Shown here: positions 26,183 to 33,605 of the stretch, in pieces | Position numbering within the stretch: the stretch's first letter is position 1 | Layout: every line of letters begins with the position of its first letter | Assembly (NCBI RefSeq): GCF_022759505.1 | Contig: NZ_CP094289.1 | Span: 1,116,001 to 1,180,000, forward strand | DNA: 64,000 bases | DNA from: Georgenia sp. TF02-10 | GTDB lineage: Bacteria > Actinomycetota > Actinomycetes > Actinomycetales > Actinomycetaceae | Direction of reading: 5' to 3' | Notes under the pieces: model-generated | The model's database searches: none | What the model was told of the DNA's origin: nothing | Seen by the model: only the letters and a program-made list of their open reading frames with translations | Translations under genes and position numbers: made by a program

Positions 26183-27268
26183 GTGGCTCTCACCATCGGC
26201 ATCGCCGGCCTGCCCAACGTCGGCAAGTCCACCCTGTTCAACGCGCTGACCCGCGCCACCGTGCTGGCCGCGAACTACCCCTTCGCCACGATCGAGCCGA
26301 ACATCGGCGTCGTCCCGCTGCCCGACGAGCGCCTGACCACCCTGGCGGAGATGTTCGGCTCGGCCCGGATCGTCCCGGCCACCGTCTCCTTCGTCGACAT
26401 CGCCGGCATCGTCAAGGGCGCCTCCGAGGGGGAGGGGCTGGGCAACCAGTTCCTGGCCAACATCCGCGAGGCGGATGCCATCTGCCAGGTCACCCGCGCC
26501 TTCAACGACCCCGACGTCGTGCACGTCACCGGCGAGGTCGACCCGCGCGCGGACATCGAGACCGTCTCCACCGAGCTCGCGCTGGCCGACATCCAGACCC
26601 TGGAGAAGGCGCTGCCGCGGCTGGAGAAGGAGGTCCGCGGCAAGAAGACCCCCGCCGAGGTGCTGGACACCGCCCGGGGGGCGCTCGCGCTGCTCGAGCG
26701 CGGGACGCTCCTCTCCGCCGGCGCCGCGCAGGCCGGCCTCGACCCGGACGTCCTCGCCACCTTCCAGCTGATGACCGCAAAGCCGTTCATCTACGTCTTC
26801 AACACCGACGACGCCGGCCTGGCCGACACCCAGATGCAGGCCGAGCTGCGCGCGCTGGTGGCCCCCGCGGAGGCGATCTTCCTCGACGCCAAGCTCGAGT
26901 CCGAGCTGGTCGAGCTCGAGCCGGACGAGGCGGCGGAGATGCTCGCCGCGACCGGGCAGAGCGAGTCGGGCCTGGACCAGCTCGCCCGGGTCGGCTTCCG
27001 CACCCTGGGGCTGCAGACCTTCCTCACCGCCGGGCCCAAGGAGGCTCGGGCGTGGACGATCCACCAGGGCTGGACCGCCCCGCAGGCGGCCGGGGTGATC
27101 CACACCGACTTCCAGCGCGGCTTCATCAAGGCCGAGGTGGTCTCCTTCGACGACCTCGTCGCGCTCGGCTCGATGCAGGAGGCCCGCGCGCACGGCAGGG
27201 TCCGCGTCGAGGGCAAGGACTACGTCATGCGCGACGGCGACGTGGTGGAGTTCAGGTTCAACGTTTGA
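26183..27268 (+). CDS. ychF: Redox-regulated ATPase YchF
   Basis: A 361-residue Obg-family P-loop ATPase associated with ribosomes. G1 is GLPNVGKSTL, G2/G3 FVDIAGIVKGASEGEGLGNQ, and the G4 site is the YchF-type NTDD (FIYVFNTDDA), which favours ATP. A TGS domain ends in YVMRDGDVVEFRFNV. Start GTG at 26183. The 3' end of this gene is the recurring sequence of the downstream region: shorter or longer copies occur at 28613-28657, 31393-31760 and 33009-33056. The gene itself is intact, as expected if insertions at its 3' end restore the last codons. Confidence 0.95.
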   Translation: MALTIGIAGLPNVGKSTLFNALTRATVLAANYPFATIEPNIGVVPLPDERLTTLAEMFGSARIVPATVSFVDIAGIVKGASEGEGLGNQFLANIREADAICQVTRAFNDPDVVHVTGEVDPRADIETVSTELALADIQTLEKALPRLEKEVRGKKTPAEVLDTARGALALLERGTLLSAGAAQAGLDPDVLATFQLMTAKPFIYVFNTDDAGLADTQMQAELRALVAPAEAIFLDAKLESELVELEPDEAAEMLAATGQSESGLDQLARVGFRTLGLQTFLTAGPKEARAWTIHQGWTAPQAAGVIHTDFQRGFIKAEVVSFDDLVALGSMQEARAHGRVRVEGKDYVMRDGDVVEFRFNV

Positions 27269-27637
27269 GGCCGCGACGGACGGCGTCAAGGGTCGTCTCG
27301 GGTGAATCGTTGAAAGTGAGCGGCACACCCGGTGGACGGCCATGACCGTGTTGACGACCCGCTCGAAGATCAGGGTGTACTCGTGCGAGGTCCGCATCCC
27401 GGATCCGATCTCGACCACGTCGAAGTTGCGGTCCGCCAGGCACCCCCGCACCATCTCCTCGGCGGCGTCGACATCGTCGGGCACGAGGCACGTGATGACG
27501 TCAAGTCCTTCGCGCCTCAAGGCGGCTTCGGCCTTGGCGATGCGCGCTCGAAGTTTGTCCACGTCCTGACCTCGCCACGGCGAGAAGTCGATGACCGACG
27601 GGTCCATCCCGATCTGGAGAACGCGTGGCTTATCCAT
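27258..27637 (-). pseudogene. Hypothetical cytosolic protein, frameshifted, abutting the ychF stop
   Basis: From the ATG at 27637: MDKPRVLQIGMDPSVIDFSP, then LDVITCLVPDDVDAAEEMVR and EIGSGMRTSHEYTLIFERVV. Near 27330 the frame is lost; the adjacent frame completes VPLTFNDSPETTLDAVRRGL to a stop at 27258. Related proteins of about 120 residues end just that way, so one base has been gained or lost. Function is unknown. Its stop lies inside the end of ychF on the opposite strand, so this gene begins the first cassette after ychF. Confidence 0.55.
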
Positions 27638-27921
27638 GCTGGCACGCTACTCCGCGGGCGGTCGGAGCTAGCCTGAGCAGGCCTCGGCTCCCTTCGTCCG
27701 CTGACAACCCGACCCCGGCCGTGGTCGATCTGTCGCGCGGCTTTGACGATCCGACAGGGAGGCAGGGTGTTTCCGTCCCGTGACCCGGCGGCGGTCGCAG
27801 CCGTGAATCTGCACGGAGAGTTCGCCACCGTTCTGACCGTCAGGGACGGGTCGTCCACGGCGTCGTCGTTTGGGGCACGCCTGCCTCAGCAACGTTGTAG
27901 CACGCGTGCGACAATCGGGAC

Positions 27922-28203
27922 ATGGGCATCATCGAGCCACAGATGGAGAGCCTGTCGCAGCGCGAACTGCGCAACGAGTCCGGTCGAGTGTTTCGTGCTG
28001 TCAGCGAGGGGCACTCGTTCGTCCTGACCAACGGTGGGGTGCCCGTGGGCAAGATCGTGCCGATGGATGCTCCCGCTCCTGGCCTGACCATCGCGCGCCC
28101 GGCGCGTCGTGAGGGGGGATGGAGTGCGCTCGCCATCGAGCGAAAGACCGGGGGGCAGAGTGTCGTCGGGATCGTCGACGATCTACGCGAGGACCGGGTG
28201 TGA
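27922..28203 (+). CDS. Phd/YefM-type antitoxin
   Basis: A 93-residue antitoxin. The N-terminal DNA-binding domain is clear (LSQRELRNESGRVFRAVSEG, SFVLTNGGVPVGKIVPMD), with a C-terminal toxin-binding tail (LAIERKTGGQSVVGIVDDLR). It should repress its own operon and neutralise the PIN toxin that follows with a four-base GTGA overlap. The antitoxin frame is intact while the toxin is frameshifted. Cargo of the first ychF cassette. Confidence 0.85.
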   Translation: MGIIEPQMESLSQRELRNESGRVFRAVSEGHSFVLTNGGVPVGKIVPMDAPAPGLTIARPARREGGWSALAIERKTGGQSVVGIVDDLREDRV

Positions 28204-28608
28204 CCTCAACTCCGGTTATCTACGTCGACACGTCTGCACTCAGAGCTCTGCTGATTGACCAGCCTGAGAGTCCGGCGCTCATGGACTGGCTGGACCAGAC
28301 GTCTGCAACCCTCGTCGCCAGCGATCTGTTTGAGACCGAGTTGCGCCGCGCAGCAGTCGGGGAAGGCCTCGACCAGTCCGACGCGGCTCGCGTCCTCGAC
28401 GGTGTTGCGCTCGCGGCCCTCGACCGAGCTGTGTGCCTCAGTGCCGGGTTCTACCCCATGCCGCATCTGCACCTTGGACGCGCTGCACCTTCAGGCCGCC
28501 ATGCGACTCGATGCCTCGGCCATCCTCACCTACGACCGTAGCCTCGGCGAGGCGGCAGAGTCTGCAGGAATTGATGTGGTCGCGCCCGGGGTGGCGATCC
28601 TGCCCTGA
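28200..28608 (+). pseudogene. PIN-domain (VapC) toxin, frameshifted
   Basis: The frame from GTG 28200 reads TPVIYVDTSALRALLIDQPE, SDLFETELRRAAVGEGLDQS and LDRAVCLSAGFYPMP, then loses frame near 28460. The next frame gives LDALHLQAAMRLDASAILTY DRSL to a stop at 28608. The PIN acidic residues (YVDTS, ETEL, LDALH, TYDRSL) are all still encoded, so this is a recent single frameshift in an otherwise complete ribonuclease toxin. Confidence 0.8.
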
Positions 28609-28612
28609 ACCA

Positions 28613-28657
28613 GATGGCCCTATCCGCCGGAACGTGGTTGAGTTTCGCTTCAACGTC
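28613..28657 (+). repeat. ychF 3'-end copy 2 with cassette arm
   Basis: Bases 28634-28657 encode VVEFRFNV, the last eight residues of YchF, in different codons from the native gene and with no stop. The preceding 21 bases (28613-28633) match 33009-33029 at 18 of 21 positions, so copies 2 and 4 share a longer arm that native ychF lacks. Confidence 0.75.
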
Positions 28658-28684
28658 CGGATGGTCCGACCTCTGGTGATGGGA

Positions 28685-29497
28685 ATGAGCGAAGTAGCGA
28701 ACCTGCTCGGGCAACACCACTATGCCGTGCGCCTGGACTGGGGTCCTGCTGGCGCCCGAGCCACCGCGGCTGACGTCTCCGTTGTCGTGGATGTGCTGAG
28801 CTTCTCGACCTCGGTCTGCATCGCCGTCGAGCGAGGGATGCGGGTCTACCCCTACCCATGGGAGGGCGCACGAGCAGAGGCCTTCGCACGGGAGCACGAC
28901 GCCGTCCTCGCTGTCGGCCGCCTCGAGGCGACCACGTCGCCCACGGTCCCCGCCCCTTCGCTGTCGCCCGCTTGTCTTCTCCAGTGTGCACCGGCCTCCC
29001 GCCTGGTCCTGCCCTCGCCCAATGGATCAACGATCGCGGCGGCGCTGGGCGAGTCCGGGTCCAGGGTGGCAGCCGGGTGCCTGCGCAACGCAGGTGCCGT
29101 AGCCGAGTGGCTAGCGGTACGGCTCGACCGCGGCGATTCCGTCTCGGTCATCGCGGCGGGCGAACGGTGGGACGACGACGACTCGTTGCGGCCCGCCCTC
29201 GAAGACCACCTCGGCGCCGGAGCCATTCTCGCTTCCCTGGCTCGTCGAGGGTACCGGCGGAGCATGAGCCCGGAGGCGTTGGCAGCCGTTGACCTATTCC
29301 AAGCGGTGCAGGGGAGCCTCGTCGAGCGCATGAGCGAGTGCGTCAGTGCGCGCGAGCTCGCCGGCAAGGACTTCCGGTCGGACGTCGAGGCAGCGGTTGC
29401 ACTCAACGCGTCAAAAGCCGTGCCGGTGCTGATCGACGGATCCTTCGGCCCCGCTGGGCGTCACGGTGACGTCGCGACGCCGCACCGCAACGTCTGA
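28685..29497 (+). CDS. ComB-like 2-phosphosulfolactate phosphatase family protein
   Basis: A 270-residue protein of the ComB family, Mg-dependent acid phosphatases named for 2-phosphosulfolactate phosphatase of coenzyme M synthesis; actinobacterial members have unknown substrates. Visible features are VVVDVLSFSTSVCIAVERGM, LVLPSPNGSTIAAALGES, AGCLRNAGAVAEWL, VIAAGERWDDDDSLRPALED and GAGAILASL. I chose the ATG at 28685; the frame is open upstream through the ychF-end copy, which has lost its stop. The last 13 residues (GRHGDVATPHRNV) look added to the normal end and faintly resemble the YchF terminus. An insertion sequence starts exactly at the stop. Confidence 0.75.
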   Translation: MSEVANLLGQHHYAVRLDWGPAGARATAADVSVVVDVLSFSTSVCIAVERGMRVYPYPWEGARAEAFAREHDAVLAVGRLEATTSPTVPAPSLSPACLLQCAPASRLVLPSPNGSTIAAALGESGSRVAAGCLRNAGAVAEWLAVRLDRGDSVSVIAAGERWDDDDSLRPALEDHLGAGAILASLARRGYRRSMSPEALAAVDLFQAVQGSLVERMSECVSARELAGKDFRSDVEAAVALNASKAVPVLIDGSFGPAGRHGDVATPHRNV

Positions 29498-29505
29498 GCT
29501 TGCGT

Positions 29506-29877
29506 TTAAACCTGTGAGGTCTGCTGGTCCTTGGCGTCGTTGAGGATGAGTGCGGTGGCCTTGGCGGCTACCTGGCGCATCTGGGCGACGATGTGGCGGA
29601 GCTGGCGGTCGTTGTCGATCCACTCCTGGTAGAGGCCCGCCTCGGTCGGGGTGAGCCGTCGGGTGACGGTCTTGCCGTCGACCTTGGCGGTCCACTGCCA
29701 GTAGGGCCCGTGCATCTGTGGCGGGTCGGCCCGGCAGCGGCAGCCCGGGGTGGCGCACCTGGTGTAGCGGCGGGTGATGCTGCCCGCGCTGATCAGGCCG
29801 AGGTCGGCGATGCGGGCGGCGAGCTCGCGGTAGCGGTCTTGGTGGGCAGCGAGCTCCTGGGCTGTCGATGAGTTCAT
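29506..29877 (-). CDS. DUF6788-like accessory protein of the insertion sequence
   Basis: A 123-residue protein with a CxxPGCxCR-type cysteine cluster (YTRCATPGCRCRADPPQ) and the aromatic GPYWQWTAKVDGKTVTRRLT, then a helical C-terminus (YQEWIDNDRQLRHIVAQMRQ). The cysteines suggest a small zinc site. Proteins of this kind are commonly found beside transposases; function is unknown, possibly regulation of the element. It is divergent from the transposase and its stop lies close to the left terminal repeat. The DUF number is from memory. Confidence 0.65.
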   Translation of the reverse strand: MNSSTAQELAAHQDRYRELAARIADLGLISAGSITRRYTRCATPGCRCRADPPQMHGPYWQWTAKVDGKTVTRRLTPTEAGLYQEWIDNDRQLRHIVAQMRQVAAKATALILNDAKDQQTSQV

Positions 29878-29917
29878 CGTGGTTCCTCCGGCGTGTCGGA
29901 CGAGGTCTCCATCCTCT

Positions 29918-29943
29918 GCCAGACAGTATGGCTACTGTCTGGC
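29918..29943. promoter_or_regulatory. 26-bp perfect palindrome between the two IS genes
   Basis: GCCAGACAGTA at 29918-29928 and TACTGTCTGGC at 29933-29943 are exact reverse complements with a 4-base spacer. The site is 13 bases before the transposase ATG at 29956 and 41 before the DUF6788 ATG, well placed to repress both. The regulator is unknown; DUF6788 is one candidate. Confidence 0.7.
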
Positions 29944-29955
29944 GAAGGAGGCAGC

Positions 29956-31320
29956 ATGGTCCACGACGACAGATCGCTCAGCGTCCCGGGCGGGGCCGGG
30001 CTGGTCGGTTTCCGGGAGGGCTTCTACCAGGCCTGGACCGGCTGGGCGGACGCCGCCTTCGAGCTGACCGAGGCGGTGCTGTGCACGCCCGGCCCGGTGA
30101 CCTCGGTGCCGGCGCTGTCCCTGGAGCCGGTGTTCCGCCGCTCGCACGGCAGCCTGTACAAGGCCCTGGCCCGGGGGCGGGTCGACGCCGGCGCGGTGCG
30201 TGACCTGCTCGCGGCCCACCGTCCCGGCGGCTGGCCGCTGGTCTTCGCGATGGACGCCACGACCTGGCCGCGGTGCGATGCCGAGACCAGCCCGGGGCGC
30301 GGGTTCTACTACTCCGCCTCCACCCACTCCGCCGGGCAGCCCATCGTGGCCGGCTGGTCCTACCAGCACCTGGTCCAGCTCAGCTGGGCCAAGGACTCCT
30401 GGACCGCGCCGGTGGACGTGGTCCGCCTGGACCCCACCGCCGATGCCACCACCGTCACCGCCGCCCAGGTCACCGGCCTGGTCGCCCGGCTGGGGGCCAC
30501 CGAGCAGGTCCCGGTCGTGGCCTTCGACGCCGGCTACGACGCCCCCGGCCTGACCCACGCCCTGGCCGGGGTCCGCGCCGGGATCGTGGTCCGGATCCGG
30601 GACGACCGGGTGTTCTACGCCGACCCCGAGCCGGCCCCGGCCGGGCGGGCCGGGCGGCCCCGCCGGCACGGGGCCCGCCGCGCCCTGCGCGAGGTCGCCT
30701 CCTGGCCCACCCCCGACCACAGCATCACCGCCACCGACGACCGGTACGGCACCGTGCGGGTGGACGCCTGGCACGACCTGCACCCCAAGCTCGGCCGCCG
30801 CGGCCCCTGGAAGGACAGCGACGTCGTCCCGATCGTGCGCGGGACGATCATGCGGGTGGACGTCGAGCACCTGCCCAAGCCCACAAGCCGCACCAAGAAG
30901 GTCCTGTGGCTGTGGGTCACAGGCCCCCACGGCACCGACCTGGACGTCTGCTGGCGGGCCTACCTGCGCCGCTTCGACATCGAGCACACCTTCCGCTTCT
31001 ACAAGAACACCCTGGGCTGGACCGCGCCCTCGCTGCGCACCCCCGAGCAGGCCGACCGGTGGACCTGGATCATCACCGCCGCCTACACCCAGCTCCGCCT
31101 GGCCCGCACCCTCGTCGAGGACTGCCGCCGCCCCTGGGAACGACCCCGACCACGCCCCAAGCTCTCCCCGGCCCGGGTCCGGCGAGGATTTCGCCAGCTC
31201 CAGCCCCACCTACCCCCCATGGCCAGGGCACCGAAATCCCGCACCCCCGGACCCGGACGACCCCCCGGCACCCGAACCGGCCCACGAACCCGACACCCAG
31301 CCATCAAGAAGGCCGCGTAG
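29956..31320 (+). CDS. DDE transposase of the two-gene insertion sequence
   Basis: A 454-residue transposase with an IS4/IS701-like layout. Candidate catalytic acids are VFAMDATTWPR (about residue 99), VVAFDAGYDAPGL (about 193) and DIEHTFRFYKNTLGW (Glu, about 345, in a Y/F-rich YREK-like context). The C-terminus is Pro/Arg-rich and basic (RAPKSRTPGPGRPPGTRTGP). AAGGAGG precedes the ATG at 29956. I recall this group being annotated as NF041680 family putative transposase, but cannot confirm it. The frame is intact. Confidence 0.8.
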   Translation: MVHDDRSLSVPGGAGLVGFREGFYQAWTGWADAAFELTEAVLCTPGPVTSVPALSLEPVFRRSHGSLYKALARGRVDAGAVRDLLAAHRPGGWPLVFAMDATTWPRCDAETSPGRGFYYSASTHSAGQPIVAGWSYQHLVQLSWAKDSWTAPVDVVRLDPTADATTVTAAQVTGLVARLGATEQVPVVAFDAGYDAPGLTHALAGVRAGIVVRIRDDRVFYADPEPAPAGRAGRPRRHGARRALREVASWPTPDHSITATDDRYGTVRVDAWHDLHPKLGRRGPWKDSDVVPIVRGTIMRVDVEHLPKPTSRTKKVLWLWVTGPHGTDLDVCWRAYLRRFDIEHTFRFYKNTLGWTAPSLRTPEQADRWTWIITAAYTQLRLARTLVEDCRRPWERPRPRPKLSPARVRRGFRQLQPHLPPMARAPKSRTPGPGRPPGTRTGPRTRHPAIKKAA

Positions 31321-31392
31321 AGGTTAAAACGCAAGCTGAGGTGCGGAGGCTTCGCTACTGGTTCGCCGGGCGGCGGTTCCGCCGTCATCCGG

Positions 31393-31760
31393 CCGAGCTG
31401 GTCGAGCTGGAGCCGGACGCGGCGGCGGAGATGCTCGCCGCGACCGGGCAGTGCGAGTCGGGCCTGGACCAGCTAGCCCGGGTCGGCTTCCGCACCCTGG
31501 GGCTGCAGACCTTCCTCACCGCCGGGCCCAAGGAGGCCCGGGCGTGGACGATCCACCAGGGCTGGACCGCCCCGCAGGCGGCCGGGGTGATCCATACCGA
31601 CTTCCAGCGTGGCTTCATCAAGGCCGAGGTGGTCTCCTTCGACGACCTCCTCGCGCTCGGTTCGATGCAGGAGGCCCGCGCGCACGGCAAGGTCCGCGTC
31701 GAGGGCAAGGACTACGTCATGCGCGACGGCGACGTGGTGGAGTTCAGGTTTAACGTCTAG
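31393..31760 (+). pseudogene. ychF: Partial ychF copy (last 122 codons), ychF 3'-end copy 3
   Basis: These 368 bases align without gaps to 26901-27268 of native ychF. I count 12 substitutions before the stop codon: 8 synonymous and 4 changing residues (Glu to Ala, Ser to Cys, Val to Leu, Arg to Lys); the stop is TAG instead of TGA. It lacks the P-loop domain, start and ribosome site, so it is not a functional YchF. The mostly silent differences show that it diverged while part of a working gene, either as the displaced original 3' end or an import from a relative. Confidence 0.92.
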
Positions 31761-31793
31761 CGTTAATGACGGTGCTCGTTATAGGCTGGTCTC

Positions 31794-32071
31794 GTGATCA
31801 GATCGTTCGGGAGCAAGGAGACCGAACGGCTGTGGCGTCGTGAACGGGTGCGCTCGATCGAGGGTCCAGCGTGTCGCGTTGCGCAAGCTTCGTCAGGCGG
31901 GATCCGCGGAGTCACTCGACGACCTCCGAGTCCCACCTGGGAAACCGGCTCGAAGCGCTCAAGGGCGACCGAGCCGGCCAGCACAGCATCAGGATCAACG
32001 ACCAGTGGCGGATCTGCTCTGTGTGGACCGACGCAGGACCAGATGAGGTGGAAATCGTTGACTACCACTGA
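31794..32071 (+). pseudogene. higB: HigB-type toxin with two frameshifts
   Basis: Three frames must be joined: [20 protein letters not shown] (from GTG 31794), then [27 protein letters not shown], then [20 protein letters not shown] and [20 protein letters not shown] to a stop at 32071. The result is a complete RelE/HigB mRNA-interferase sequence of about 92 residues broken twice. It overlaps the start of an intact higA. A TATAGG box lies about ten bases before the GTG, suggesting a leaderless message. Confidence 0.8.
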
Positions 32072-32360
32072 CAAGATCGCTCCGATCCATCCCGGGGAGG
32101 TCCTGATGAAGGACTTCATCGAGGGCTTCGGCATCACGCAGAACAAGCTCGCAGTGTCGATCGGTGTGCCGCCCCGGCGGATCAACGAGATCGTGCTCGG
32201 CAAGCGAGGGATCACGGCGGACACCGCGCTGCGCCTCGCTCAGTACTTCGGCACCTCGGCTGAGTTCTGGATCAACCTGCAGAGTCGCTACGAGCTCGAC
32301 CGCGCAGAGGACGCCGCGGGGGAGCAGATCGCGTCGATCACCCCGTTGACGGCCGCATGA
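32058..32360 (+). CDS. higA: HigA-type XRE antitoxin
   Basis: A 100-residue helix-turn-helix antitoxin. Typical HigA features are [44 protein letters not shown] (the HTH) and [20 protein letters not shown]. The TTG at 32058, overlapping the end of higB, gives the usual start ([14 protein letters not shown]); the next ATG at 32106 would remove the conserved IHPGE. The frame is intact although higB is not. Cargo of the cassette between ychF-end copies 3 and 4. Confidence 0.85.
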   Translation: MTTTDKIAPIHPGEVLMKDFIEGFGITQNKLAVSIGVPPRRINEIVLGKRGITADTALRLAQYFGTSAEFWINLQSRYELDRAEDAAGEQIASITPLTAA

Positions 32361-32423
32361 CCGTGACATGCGTGCTTGGATGCTGCGCCAGCCGTCTCCC
32401 GTTTTTCGGAGATTGGACACCGC

Positions 32424-32987
32424 ATGGCGCTGCCTGATGCGGTGCCGCGTCTGCGCCACGGACCGGTCGTGCTCAGGGCCTTCGAGGAGCGAGATGCGGA
32501 TCTCGTCATCTCGGCTGCTTCTGATGACTTGATCCCCTCGATCACCACAGTGCCCACAAGCGGGTCTCGACGCGACGCGGTGGAGTACATCGCGAGGCAG
32601 CACTCACGCCTTCGTTCAGGTGCCGGCTATTCCTTCGCCATCGCAAAATCTGAGACCGATGTGGCCGTCGGTCAGATCGGACTCTGGCTGCGTGATATCG
32701 ACGAGGCTCGCGCGACCACTGGTTACTGGATCGGCCCCGGGCACCGACGGCGCGGCTACCTCACAGCTGCTCTACGAGCGTTGACGGACTGGGCGCTGGC
32801 ATTGGACGAGGTCGAGCGACTTCAATTGTTCGTCGAGCCCTGGAACGAGGGGTCGTGGCGAGCTGCCGATAGATGCGGATATCAGCGAGAAGGGCTGTTG
32901 CGCGCGTGGCAGCAGGTGGGTCGGCAGCGAAAGGACATGTTCGTCTACAGCATTCTGTCCGGCACGCCTGTGCCAGGGGACTCGTGA
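32424..32987 (+). CDS. GNAT N-acetyltransferase (RimJ/RimL-like)
   Basis: A 187-residue acetyltransferase. The pattern LRHGPVVLRAFEERDADLV at the start, TGYWIGPGHRRRGYLTAALR (acetyl-CoA binding, with HRRRGY) and LFVEPWNEGSWRAADRCGYQ REG near the end mark the RimJ/RimL subgroup, which acetylate N-termini or small molecules. The substrate is unknown. I chose the ATG at 32424, with GGAG upstream, over a TTG at 32376. It shares the cassette with higBA, and its stop is 22 bases before the copy-4 arm. Confidence 0.85.
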   Translation: MALPDAVPRLRHGPVVLRAFEERDADLVISAASDDLIPSITTVPTSGSRRDAVEYIARQHSRLRSGAGYSFAIAKSETDVAVGQIGLWLRDIDEARATTGYWIGPGHRRRGYLTAALRALTDWALALDEVERLQLFVEPWNEGSWRAADRCGYQREGLLRAWQQVGRQRKDMFVYSILSGTPVPGDS

Positions 32988-33008
32988 GCTCGCTGGTCCG
33001 ATCACCGT

Positions 33009-33056
33009 GATGGCTCTACGCGCCGGAACTCGGTCGAGTTCCGCTTCAACGTGTAG
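33009..33056 (+). repeat. ychF 3'-end copy 4 with cassette arm
   Basis: Bases 33033-33056 encode VEFRFNV followed by TAG. The upstream arm 33009-33029 matches that of copy 2 at 18 of 21 positions, and over 44 bases the two copies agree at 37. It ends the cassette that begins at copy 3. Confidence 0.75.
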
Positions 33057-33135
33057 TCCCTGCGTCAGTACGACCTCAAACGTGGCCAACGTGGCCATGC
33101 TCGTGGTGCGAGAGCGGGCGGCTGGACCACCTGAT

Positions 33136-33149
33136 GATATCGCGATATC
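33136..33149. promoter_or_regulatory. Palindromic operator upstream of vapB
   Basis: GATATCGCGATATC is a perfect 14-bp palindrome in a locally AT-rich patch, 22 bases before the vapB ATG. Short palindromes at this position are typical operators of VapB antitoxins. Confidence 0.65.
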
Positions 33150-33171
33150 CTCCGCATCGGAGGTGGTCGTC

Positions 33172-33399
33172 ATGACGAACGTCCTCATCCGAGGGCTCAG
33201 TGACGCAGCGATCGAACGTATCGATGCAGAGGCGTCAGAGTTGGGTCTGTCACGCAATGAGTTCTTGCGCCGGAAGCTCGAAGGGGCGGCAGCTTTCGCG
33301 AACGCCGAAACCGCGCTGACGGCCGCGGACTGGGACCGCTCTGCTGCGGCGTTCGGCGACCTGGTGGACGACGATATGATGGACGCCGCGTGGCGGTGA
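33172..33399 (+). CDS. VapB-type antitoxin
   Basis: A 75-residue RHH antitoxin: MTNVLIRGLSDAAIERIDAE, then LGLSRNEFLRRKLEGAA and a C-terminal toxin-binding tail (WDRSAAAFGDLVDDDMMDAA). TCGGAGG precedes the ATG. Its stop overlaps the start of vapC, which is truncated. The frame itself is intact. Confidence 0.8.
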   Translation: MTNVLIRGLSDAAIERIDAEASELGLSRNEFLRRKLEGAAAFANAETALTAADWDRSAAAFGDLVDDDMMDAAWR

Positions 33400-33584
33400 C
33401 AACCTGGCTAGTCGACAAGTCGGCGTACGCCCGGATGCAGTCAGGACAACCGCTCGGGTCTCCGAGCAAGTTGGACGGTAGGATCGCCGCGTGTGGGGCG
33501 ACCCGCGTCCTGCAGGTGGCCCGGCCGGCCGGAATGCGCGGAGCGCGGATTAAATGTTGCTGCAGTTCCTGTTGGTGGTGCTAA
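33390..33584 (+). pseudogene. Truncated VapC (PIN) toxin
   Basis: From GTG 33390: AVTTWLVDKSAYARMQSGQP, the expected VapC N-terminus with the first acidic residue (LVDKSA). After about 22 codons the similarity stops and the frame runs through unrelated Arg/Cys-rich codons to 33584. The remaining PIN motifs are absent, so the toxin is not functional. Confidence 0.7.
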
Positions 33585-33605
33585 GGATGGCCTAAGGATG
33601 GATCG

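Larger units (their letters stand above)
29497..31337. mobile_element. Two-gene insertion sequence (DUF6788 plus DDE transposase)
   Basis: Terminal inverted repeats AGCTTGCGTTTAAACCT (29497-29513) and AGGTTAAAACGCAAGCT (31321-31337) pair at 16 of 17 positions. A TGA trinucleotide flanks the GCTTGCG core on both sides and may be a 3-bp target duplication. The 1.84-kb element holds a minus-strand DUF6788 gene and a plus-strand transposase, divergent around a 26-bp palindrome at 29918-29943. It sits between the ComB-like gene and the partial ychF copy. Confidence 0.85.
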
